Source of the DNA: Deltaproteobacteria bacterium
GTDB lineage: Bacteria > Desulfobacterota > Binatia > Binatales > Binataceae
Length of the DNA: 11,784 bases
Direction of reading: 5' to 3'
Assembly: GCA_021799555.1 (NCBI GenBank)
Contig: JAJZAG010000086.1
Span: 1-11,784 of the forward strand
The notes beneath the pieces were generated by a model. The model did no database searches. It was not told the DNA's origin and saw only the letters and a program-made list of their open reading frames with translations. The position numbers were made by a program, and so were the translations under genes. Positions 6,005 to 11,784 of this stretch are shown here, one piece after another; the first letter of the stretch is position 1, and every line of letters begins with the position of its first letter.

Positions 6005-6583
6005 ATGAAAATGCGAACGATAACCAGCGCGGCCGCTATGACAGCGGCCGCGCTGCTGCTTTTACCGGTCTCAGTCCGGATCGCGGCGGCGCAGCGGATG
6101 CCGTATCATCGCGTGCAGCAGGATCTCACCCCGGCGCTGCAGCGGTCGCTGACCGACAAAATTTCGGACGAAGCCGGGCCGTACCTCGACGAGCAAGACA
6201 AGCGCAAGAACGACAAAAAAGTCTACGTCGATTTGCAGCAGAAGTTTGAGTATCTGCCTACCTACGGACCGCATCATCAATTGACTTGCAGCGTGAAGTT
6301 GGGCGGCGCGGAATACGACCCGACCAAACCGGGGAGCTCGAAAGGCGCGGCAACCGGCACGCTCAAGTATCTGGTCTTTTCGTATACGCTCGTCCACGGC
6401 AAATGGGTCGAAATGGCCAAACCCAAGTGGGAGGAACAAAAACTCGGTGCCGCAGCCGGACGCAAGATGACGGGAAATATCGCGCGCGGCGACAAGTACA
6501 AACAGTCTCAGCAGAAGGCCGCCCGCGCGCATGCGGCGGCCGCAGCCGCGGCGGCAGCGGCTCAAAAAGCCGCCAATCAGTAG
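6005..6583 (+). CDS. secreted protein of unknown family with Ala-rich tail
   Basis: Not recognised. 192 residues. The N terminus (MKMR, a hydrophobic core at 9-24, then AAAQ) is a Sec signal peptide probably cut after A29. The mature part is basic and polar: a helical-looking stretch rich in D, E, K and Q (37-82), then a compact segment with one cysteine (HQLTCSVKLGGAEYDPTK, 91-108) and a hydrophobic strand pair TLKYLVFSYTLVHGKWVEMAK (119-139). The C terminus is a Lys/Gln/Ala helix with ten consecutive Ala (177-186). The start ATG has AAGGA 10 bases upstream. It begins 50 bases after the VWA gene on the same strand with no visible terminator between, so it is probably the fifth gene of the motor operon and may be its periplasmic partner (inference). 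The Ala/Lys tail recalls TolA domain II only in composition. Confidence 0.8.
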   Translation: MKMRTITSAAAMTAAALLLLPVSVRIAAAQRMPYHRVQQDLTPALQRSLTDKISDEAGPYLDEQDKRKNDKKVYVDLQQKFEYLPTYGPHHQLTCSVKLGGAEYDPTKPGSSKGAATGTLKYLVFSYTLVHGKWVEMAKPKWEEQKLGAAAGRKMTGNIARGDKYKQSQQKAARAHAAAAAAAAAAQKAANQ

Positions 6584-6639
6584 AATACGGATCGACGCGG
6601 CAATGAGCTTGGCGATGACCCTCGCGTGAATCGAGTTGG
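6584..6639. other. convergent gap with no visible terminator
   Basis: The plus-strand motor cassette and the minus-strand permease gene converge here within 56 bases. No GC-rich hairpin followed by a T-run is seen on either strand, so transcription may end by Rho or run into the opposite gene. Confidence 0.4.
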
Positions 6640-8073
6640 TTAGTCGGCGGCGGCGGAGCCGCGGTCGGCATCTGCCGCGACCCGGCTGTGGTAGCGTCCG
6701 TAGCTGAAGTAAATCCCGAACCCAATAGCCATCCAAACGAAGAACCTGATCCACGTCACGCCGGGCAGGCTTAGCATCAGATAGAGGCAAAAGACCACGC
6801 CGAGGATCGGAACCATCGGCACCATCGGAGTTCGGAATGGGCGCCGCATCTCGGGCGCGATCCAGCGCAGAATCATCAGGCCCAAGCAGACCAACACAAA
6901 GGCAAAGAGCGTCCCGATATTGGTCAGTTCGGCGATTTCCTGGATCGGCAGAAGCGCCGCGGTGATTCCGACGGCAATACCGGTGAGCGTGGTCGGGATG
7001 TATGGGGTGCGGAAGCGCGGATGAATCCGGCTGAAGGCGGCCGGCAGCAATCCGTCGCGTGCAATCGCGAAAAAGACCCGTGATTGCCCGAGCAACAGCA
7101 CCAGCAGCACAGAGGTCAGACCCGCCACTGCACCAAGCGAGATTATTCCCGACAGCGCGTTGAGGCCGCGGTGCACGAAAGCCGACGCGAGCGGCGCGTT
7201 GAGATCGATCGTGCGCGCCGGCACCATCCCGGTCAGCACCGCCGCGACCATGATGTACAAAGCCGTGCACACAAACAGCGAAGCGAGGATTCCGATCGGC
7301 AGGTCGCGATTAGGATCGATCACTTCTTCGGCGGCGGTCGAGACGGCGTCGAAACCGATATAGGCGAAGAAGATCACGGCCGCTCCCTTCATGACGCCGA
7401 CCCATCCCATCGGCGCGAATGGCGACCAGTTGGCGGGGCGGACGTAGAAGGCACCCGCGACGATCACCAGCGCGATGGCGCCAAGCTTGATCGCAACGAT
7501 CACCGAGTTTAACCGGGCGCTTTCCGAAATGCCTCCGTACAAGACGCCGGAAATCAGCAACACAATCACGAGTGCGGGAAGATCGATCACGCCGCCGGCG
7601 CCTGCTCTGTGCGCGTGCGCGATCGCGTTCGGCAGCGCGATTCCGAAGCCGCGCAATATCACCTGCAGGTAACCCGACCATCCGACCGCCACGGCGGCGG
7701 CACCCACGGCGTACTCGAGCACCAGGTCCCATCCGATGATCCACGCAACGAGCTCGCCCATCGTCGCGTAGGAGTAGGAATAGGCGCTGCCCGCAATCGG
7801 TATCATCGCGGCAAACTCCGCGTAGCACAGCGCCGCCATCGCGCACGCAAAGCCCGAGACGACGAACGACAGCGTCACGGCCGGACCGGCGTATTTGGCG
7901 GCAGCGACGCCGGTCAGGACGAAAATTCCGGCGCCAACGATCGCGCCGATTCCGAGCATCGTCAAATCAAGCGCACCGAGCGCCCGCTTGAGCCCGCCGC
8001 CGCCAGCCTCGGTCATCAGCATCGCGGCCGGCTTGCGGCGGAAAATCTGGCGCGTGAGAGTCCCGTTGCTCAT
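6640..8073 (-). CDS. APC-superfamily amino-acid permease
   Basis: A 477-residue inner-membrane transporter, nearly all hydrophobic with about 12 predicted helices, of the amino acid-polyamine-organocation superfamily and closest in pattern to the cationic amino-acid transporter (CAT/YfnA-like) group. The helix-1 substrate-site signature GIGAIVGAGIFVLTG is at 41-55. The block from P92 to L136 (PIAGSAYSYSY, then GWDLVLEYAVG) is also typical, as is the FFAYIGFDAVSTAAEE segment of helix 6. Length is normal for the group (460-490). The ATG at 8073 has a weak GGAA about 7 bases upstream. It lies 48 bases after the dehydrogenase gene and is likely the last gene of the minus-strand set. Substrate cannot be fixed from sequence; the threonine aldolase two genes upstream makes threonine or another amino acid plausible. 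Confidence 0.92.
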   Translation of the reverse strand: MSNGTLTRQIFRRKPAAMLMTEAGGGGLKRALGALDLTMLGIGAIVGAGIFVLTGVAAAKYAGPAVTLSFVVSGFACAMAALCYAEFAAMIPIAGSAYSYSYATMGELVAWIIGWDLVLEYAVGAAAVAVGWSGYLQVILRGFGIALPNAIAHAHRAGAGGVIDLPALVIVLLISGVLYGGISESARLNSVIVAIKLGAIALVIVAGAFYVRPANWSPFAPMGWVGVMKGAAVIFFAYIGFDAVSTAAEEVIDPNRDLPIGILASLFVCTALYIMVAAVLTGMVPARTIDLNAPLASAFVHRGLNALSGIISLGAVAGLTSVLLVLLLGQSRVFFAIARDGLLPAAFSRIHPRFRTPYIPTTLTGIAVGITAALLPIQEIAELTNIGTLFAFVLVCLGLMILRWIAPEMRRPFRTPMVPMVPILGVVFCLYLMLSLPGVTWIRFFVWMAIGFGIYFSYGRYHSRVAADADRGSAAAD

Positions 8074-8121
8074 CGGCTATTTCCGCGATACTCGCGCAAC
8101 GGGTGGATCATCGCGATGGCA

Positions 8122-8907
8122 TTACCACGCCGTGTAACCGCCATCGACCGCGAGCACCGCGCCGGTCACGTAGCTTGCAGCGGGACCGGCAAGAAAGACT
8201 ACCGCTCCGCGAATCTCGTCCGGGCGGCCAAGACGGCCAAGAGGAGTGAACGACTCCATCCGCACTTTGTTCGCGGGTTTGGCAATTCCTCCCTCTGTCG
8301 CCTCGGTTGGAATCCATCCGGGGGCGATCGCGTTTACGAGAATGGCGTGCCGGGCCCATTCGACGGCGAGCTGACGGGTTAGATTGGCAAGTCCGGCCTT
8401 GCTGGCGGCGTATGCCGAGAGCCGATAGACAGAGCTTGCGACGCTTGAGTAGATCGATGCGATATTGATAATCCTGCCTGGCATTTTGGCGGAGATGAGC
8501 TCGCGCGCGACGCGCTGCGAGAGCATCATCGGCGCGGTCAGGTTGACCGCGAGCGCGTGGTCCCAGTTCTCGCGCGTAAAATTCTCGGCGCGCCCGGTTG
8601 GCGAGACGCCGGCATTGTTGACGAGAATATCGATAACACCACCGAGGGCGCCGGCTGCCCGTGCAACCGCGCGATCGAGATCGGCGTCGATCGATACGTC
8701 GGCGCCAATCCCTGCGGCTTTTACCCCGCAGTTCCGCGAGAGTTCGGCGGCGAGCCCTTCAACCCGAGCGGCCCGCCGCGCAATCATAGCGACATCAGCA
8801 CCCGCAATTGCAAGCGCGGTCGCGCACTCAACGCCGAGCCCAGACGACGCGCCGGTCACCAGTGCGCGGCGTCCGCGCAACGAAAACATCGAATCAAGCG
8901 AGTCCAT
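8122..8907 (-). CDS. short-chain dehydrogenase/reductase (gluconate 5-dehydrogenase/KduD-like pattern)
   Basis: A 261-residue classical NAD(P)-dependent short-chain dehydrogenase of normal length. TGASSGLG is at 18-25, a D-V motif at 70-71 (ADVS), NNAG at 97-100, catalytic S151 in INIAS, then Y166 and K170 in SAYAASK, and VNAIAPGWIPTE at 191-202. The domain closes with AVDGGYTAW. MIARR at 41-45, after the second strand, hints at NADP use, since Arg residues there often bind the 2'-phosphate. The IASIYSSV stretch with a 15-residue Ser-Tyr gap resembles sugar-acid dehydrogenases such as KduD/gluconate 5-dehydrogenase, but the substrate is unknown. The ATG at 8907 has AGGAG unusually close (3 bases); the next ATG (codon 7) would be 21 bases away. 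It lies 80 bases after ltaE and 48 before the permease gene. Confidence 0.9.
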   Translation of the reverse strand: MDSLDSMFSLRGRRALVTGASSGLGVECATALAIAGADVAMIARRAARVEGLAAELSRNCGVKAAGIGADVSIDADLDRAVARAAGALGGVIDILVNNAGVSPTGRAENFTRENWDHALAVNLTAPMMLSQRVARELISAKMPGRIINIASIYSSVASSVYRLSAYAASKAGLANLTRQLAVEWARHAILVNAIAPGWIPTEATEGGIAKPANKVRMESFTPLGRLGRPDEIRGAVVFLAGPAASYVTGAVLAVDGGYTAW

Positions 8908-8987
8908 CGGCTCCTAATCTACGCGCGCTCGGTGCGCGCGTCAGCAAGATGCGCGAGCGATCCTATATAGCGTAAGAACGACAACGG

Positions 8988-10034
8988 TCAGCTGGCGAAT
9001 GTCTCGGCGGCGGCGTCGGCCGCCATCGCCACTGCGCGATCGATATCAGCGCGGGAGATTCCGTAATGGGTAACGGCGCGAAACGATCCCGGGTCGCGCG
9101 CCGCCACCAGCACGCCGCGCTCGCGCATCGCGGCCTCGAACCGGCGCGCTGCGGCGGCTCCGCCGTCAACGTCAAAGAACACCATGTTGGTGCGGCGCGC
9201 GACGGGGCGGACGTTGATCCCGGCGATAATCGCGAGCCCCTGCGCCAAGGCGCGCGCGTGCGAGTGATCCTCCGCGAGCCGGTCGACCATCGTCGTAAGC
9301 GCAACTATTCCGGCGGCGGCGATAATTCCCGCCTGGCGCATCCCGCCGCCCAAAACCTTGCGGGTGCGGCGCGCGCGGGCAACAAACTCGCGGCTGCCGC
9401 AAAGGAGTGAGCCGATTGGGCAGGCAAGACCTTTTGAGAGACAAAACGAAACGGTGTCAGCCGGCGCGGCGATCTCGGCTGGGGTGGCTTCCAGAGCGAG
9501 CGCGGCGTTGAAGATGCGTGCACCGTCGAGATGCACCGGCAGCGATTTGCGATGAGCGAGGTCGGCGACCTCGGTCATGTGGGAAATCGCGACGGGAGCG
9601 CCGCCGCAGCGGTTATGGGTGTTTTCGATCACGACCAGTCCGGCACGCGCGAAGTGATCGTCCTCCGGAGCAGCTAACTCACGTCGAAGTTCGTCGAGTG
9701 AAAGCTCGCCGTTGTCCTGATTGCGGATCGGCGTGAGAACGACGCCGCCGAGCGCCGAGGCGCCGCCGGCTTCGTACAGATTGGTATGCGACTCGGCGCC
9801 GACGATTGCGCGCGTACCGCGCCCGCAATGGGTCAGGATCGCGGCCAGGTTTCCCATCGTGCCGCTCGCGACCAGAAGCGCAGCTTCCTTGCCCATCATC
9901 GCGGCGGCCATCGCCTCGAGCCGGTTGACGGTCGGGTCTTCGCCATAAACGTCGTCGCCCAGCTCGGCGCGCGCGATCGCTTCACGCATCGCTGGCGTCG
10001 GCAGGGTAACGGTGTCACTGCGCAGATCGATCAC
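8988..10034 (-). CDS. ltaE: low-specificity L-threonine aldolase
   Basis: A 348-residue PLP enzyme of fold type I that cleaves L-threonine or L-allo-threonine to glycine and acetaldehyde. The N terminus MIDLRSDTVTLPTPAMREA and GDDVYGEDPTVNRLE (26-40) are diagnostic of the family. H83 (ESHTNLYE) is the ring-stacking histidine, D170 and R173 (HLDGARIFNA) contact the cofactor and substrate, and K201 (SFCLSKGLACPIGS) forms the Schiff base. Length is typical (330-350). The start is a GTG at 10034, which reproduces the family N terminus exactly; only a weak Shine-Dalgarno sequence is visible. The gene begins 31 bases after the beta-propeller gene and is followed by a dehydrogenase and an amino-acid permease, suggesting uptake and catabolism of threonine or beta-hydroxy amino acids (inference). 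Confidence 0.95.
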   Translation of the reverse strand: MIDLRSDTVTLPTPAMREAIARAELGDDVYGEDPTVNRLEAMAAAMMGKEAALLVASGTMGNLAAILTHCGRGTRAIVGAESHTNLYEAGGASALGGVVLTPIRNQDNGELSLDELRRELAAPEDDHFARAGLVVIENTHNRCGGAPVAISHMTEVADLAHRKSLPVHLDGARIFNAALALEATPAEIAAPADTVSFCLSKGLACPIGSLLCGSREFVARARRTRKVLGGGMRQAGIIAAAGIVALTTMVDRLAEDHSHARALAQGLAIIAGINVRPVARRTNMVFFDVDGGAAAARRFEAAMRERGVLVAARDPGSFRAVTHYGISRADIDRAVAMAADAAAETFAS

Positions 10035-10065
10035 TGAACTTTGCGCGGACTGCCCGATGCGTCGC

Positions 10066-11103
10066 TTATTGCCCCAATGGATAGAGGGACACGAAGTTTC
10101 CGGTTGCAGTGTCGGTCGCTTCGACGGAGTTTTCGGTCGTATCTGAATAATAGAGAGTCTTACCGTCGCTGGTGATGCCGCATCCCGAACCGATATGGCC
10201 GTTGACCTGCGTAAGCGTGGTCACATTGTTGGAGGTGGTATCGATTTTTCGGATCGAATGACTGTCGGCGTCCATGACATAGAGGACGTTTCCGTTCAGG
10301 CACAACGCTCCCGGGTTGTCGAACTGCGCCTGCGCGCCCGGGCCGTCTTTGCTGCCCTCTTCGCCCGTGCCAGCGATGGTCGAGGTAGTCATCGTCGAAA
10401 GATCTATCTTGCGGATCTCGTCGTTTCCCGTATCGGCGACATAAACAGATTTTCCGTCGGTTGCGACTCCGCTTGGACCGTTGAACATCGACTTGCTTGC
10501 GGGTCCGTCTGCTTTTCCGGTCTGCTGCGCCTGTCCGCCGATCGTTTTAACCATCCCGTCGGCCAACGATAGCTGGCGAATGGTGTCATTGCCGGAGTCG
10601 GAAATATAAATATTCTTTCCGTCGGTTGCGACCTGGCTCGGCAAGTTAAAATGCGCCGAAGTGGCATGGCCGTCCTCGGTGCCGGAGATATTGGCGGTAC
10701 CGGCGACGGTAGTGACGGCGCGGGTGTCGAGATTGATTTTGCGCAAGTCGGAATTGTTAGTGTCCACCACGTAGAGGTCGCGGTTGACGAGCGCGATCCC
10801 GTCGGGGCTATTGAAGCGGGCGGCTTCGCCAACGCCGTCATTGCTGCCGTCCTTGAAATTCTTACCCGCCACTGAAGTGATGCTGTGCGAGACGACATCG
10901 ATCGCGACAATCGTGTTGTTGCGGGAGTTCGCAACATAGACAGTGCGATTATCGGTCGCAATCCCCGCGGGAAAGTCGAGCCGCGGACCCGACTGCAGAG
11001 TGGCGGTTGGAACCTGAGCGAGCGCAGGCGCACTCGAACCCGCGATCGCCGCAATCGCCACGGCCGCGGCCAGCATCGTGATCGGTGGAAGAAGTCTTGC
11101 CAT
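10066..11103 (-). CDS. secreted NHL-type beta-propeller protein
   Basis: A 345-residue exported protein. The ATG at 11103 is preferred over an in-frame GTG at 11121 because GAGG lies 6 bases before it and it yields a normal signal peptide (MARLLPP, a hydrophobic core, then APALA), cut after about residue 29. The mature part is six repeats of about 54 residues, each with the pattern F-x-x-P-x-G-[IV]-A-T-D-G-K-x-[IV]-Y-[IV]-[AS]-D-[ST]-x-N-[DN]-x-I-R-[KQ]-[IL], followed by an 'AGT...G..DG' turn; this is the NHL/six-bladed beta-propeller repeat. The last blade is more diverged. Such propellers are usually binding scaffolds, though some bear enzymes; no catalytic motif is evident. The gene lies 66 bases after the AAA ATPase gene and 31 before ltaE. 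Function unknown. Confidence 0.88.
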   Translation of the reverse strand: MARLLPPITMLAAAVAIAAIAGSSAPALAQVPTATLQSGPRLDFPAGIATDNRTVYVANSRNNTIVAIDVVSHSITSVAGKNFKDGSNDGVGEAARFNSPDGIALVNRDLYVVDTNNSDLRKINLDTRAVTTVAGTANISGTEDGHATSAHFNLPSQVATDGKNIYISDSGNDTIRQLSLADGMVKTIGGQAQQTGKADGPASKSMFNGPSGVATDGKSVYVADTGNDEIRKIDLSTMTTSTIAGTGEEGSKDGPGAQAQFDNPGALCLNGNVLYVMDADSHSIRKIDTTSNNVTTLTQVNGHIGSGCGITSDGKTLYYSDTTENSVEATDTATGNFVSLYPLGQ

Positions 11104-11109
11104 GTCGAA

Positions 11110-11113
11110 CCTC
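11110..11113 (-). promoter_or_regulatory. ribosome-binding site deciding the propeller gene start
   Basis: GAGG on the minus strand, 6 bases upstream of the ATG at 11103. The alternative GTG at 11121 has no comparable site. Confidence 0.55.
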
Positions 11114-11169
11114 GTCTGCACTCAATGCCAAAGCCGCGCGGGTGCGCGGGTTATTGCGAACTGCCGCGG

Positions 11170-11784
11170 CTACGGAAAAATCGCCTTTACGACTTCGTCG
11201 ATCGCGCGCTTGCTGTCAGTTTCGTCGGTCAGCGACCAGGTGACCGCGACCGTAGCCGCCCGGCGCGGCTCGATACCTTGCCTTATTAATTCGCCGGCGT
11301 AAATCAGAAGCCGGGTCGAGACGCCCTCTTCAAGTCCCGAAGCTTTCAGATTGCGAACCTTCTCACCGAGCACCGCAAGCTGCATCGCCATATCGCGCTC
11401 GAGACCCGCCTCATGGGCGATAATATCCACTTCCTTGCTGGCGGGCGGATAGTCGAACTCGATCGTGACGAATCTTTGCCGAGTCGAGTGCTTCAGGTTC
11501 TTCTGAATACTCTGATAGCCGGGATTATACGAGATGACGAGCAGGAACCCGTCGTGCGCCTCGATTGTCTCGCCGCGCTTTTCGATCGGCAAGATGCGGC
11601 GATGGTCAGAGAGCGGATGGATCAGGACGGTGGTGTCCTTACGTGCCTCGACGATTTCGTCGAGGTAGCAAATCGCGCCGCGGCGGACGGCTTGGGTCAG
11701 CGGACCATCGACCCACACGGTTTCATCGGCCTGAATCAGGAACCGGCCAACCAGATCCGAGCCGGTCAGGTCCTCGTGGCAAGC
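11170..11784 (-). CDS. CbbQ/NirQ/NorQ-type AAA+ ATPase, 5' end missing
   Basis: The C-terminal 204 codons of an AAA+ ATPase of the MoxR branch; the frame is open to the right edge, so the Walker A loop lies outside. Visible in order: CHEDLTGSDLVGRF (2-15), WVDGPLTQAVRRGAICYLDE with the Walker B D41-E42, ARKDTTVLIHPLSDHRRILP, the sensor-1 strand LLVISYNPGYQ, a polar segment with RQRFVTIEFDYP, and a C-terminal helical CbbQ_C-type domain ending VVKAIFP. This pattern is diagnostic of CbbQ/NirQ/NorQ proteins, which remodel Rubisco or nitric oxide reductase with a VWA-domain partner (CbbO or NorD). Such proteins are about 260-300 residues, so some 60-90 residues are missing. No CbbO/NorD gene follows; a beta-propeller gene comes next. 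Which complex it serves cannot be told from this window. Confidence 0.9.
   Translation of the reverse strand, partial: ACHEDLTGSDLVGRFLIQADETVWVDGPLTQAVRRGAICYLDEIVEARKDTTVLIHPLSDHRRILPIEKRGETIEAHDGFLLVISYNPGYQSIQKNLKHSTRQRFVTIEFDYPPASKEVDIIAHEAGLERDMAMQLAVLGEKVRNLKASGLEEGVSTRLLIYAGELIRQGIEPRRAATVAVTWSLTDETDSKRAIDEVVKAIFP

Noticed and set aside
6529..6562. Poly-alanine codon run as a slippage-prone microsatellite
   Set aside because: The ten Ala codons use mixed GCN triplets, so there is no uniform repeat that would slip.
3111..6583. Standard Tol-Pal or TonB locus
   Set aside because: TolA, TolB, Pal, CpoB, TonB and a receptor are all missing, and the effector is a VWA protein.
6650..6662. 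GCGGC-GGA-GCCGC hairpin as a terminator
   Set aside because: It lies within the 3' coding end of the permease gene, has a 3-base loop and is not followed by a T-run on either strand.
6071..7270. Minus-strand open frame of 399 codons crossing two genes
   Set aside because: It is antisense to the secreted-protein gene and out of frame with the permease gene; its Arg-rich composition is typical of shadow frames.
7609..8382. Plus-strand 257-codon frame
   Set aside because: Antisense to the permease and dehydrogenase coding regions, with no recognisable domain.
4725..11784. The ExbBD-linked VWA protein as partner of the CbbQ/NorQ-type ATPase
   Set aside because: CbbO/NorD partners are cytoplasmic and encoded adjacently; this VWA domain is predicted periplasmic and lies about 5 kb away in a different transcription unit.

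Overview
The window comes from a GC-rich, diderm (Gram-negative type) bacterium. The evidence is a lipoprotein-type signal, Sec signal peptides and an ExbB/ExbD proton-channel set. The mix of a 17beta-HSD4-like short-chain dehydrogenase, a CbbQ/NorQ-type AAA ATPase and several unrecognised secreted proteins would suit an uncultured soil or water lineage (for example Binatota or another former 'deltaproteobacterial' group), but this placement is a guess. No rRNA, tRNA, CRISPR array, insertion sequence or phage gene was seen. Genes are densely packed on both strands.

Left block (1-2550, all minus strand, read right to left): a small secreted, probable lipoprotein gene with no ATG or GTG start; an NAD(P)-dependent short-chain dehydrogenase; a low-molecular-weight protein tyrosine phosphatase; and a CoA-binding-domain protein cut by the window edge. 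Gaps are 20, 6 and 14 bases, so this looks like one operon.

Centre (2551-6583, plus strand): a roughly 430-base control region with a candidate sigma70 promoter inside an inverted repeat leads into five genes: an ExbB/TolQ/MotA-family channel subunit, two paralogous ExbD/TolR stator subunits, a two-helix membrane protein carrying a TonB-like transmembrane helix fused to a periplasmic von Willebrand factor A (VWA) domain, and a small secreted protein of unknown family with an Ala-rich tail. No TonB, TolA, TolB, Pal or TonB-dependent receptor is present. The cassette reads as a proton-motive-force-driven motor whose output subunit is a VWA domain rather than TonB or TolA. This is the most interesting part of the window.

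Right block (6640-11784, all minus strand, read right to left): the C-terminal part of a CbbQ/NorQ-type AAA+ ATPase cut by the window edge; a secreted six-bladed NHL-type beta-propeller; a PLP-dependent low-specificity L-threonine aldolase (ltaE); a second short-chain dehydrogenase; and an APC-superfamily amino-acid permease. Gaps of 66, 31, 80 and 48 bases allow co-transcription. The last three genes could form a small amino-acid uptake and breakdown module. The plus-strand cassette and this block converge at 6584-6639, where no convincing terminator is visible.
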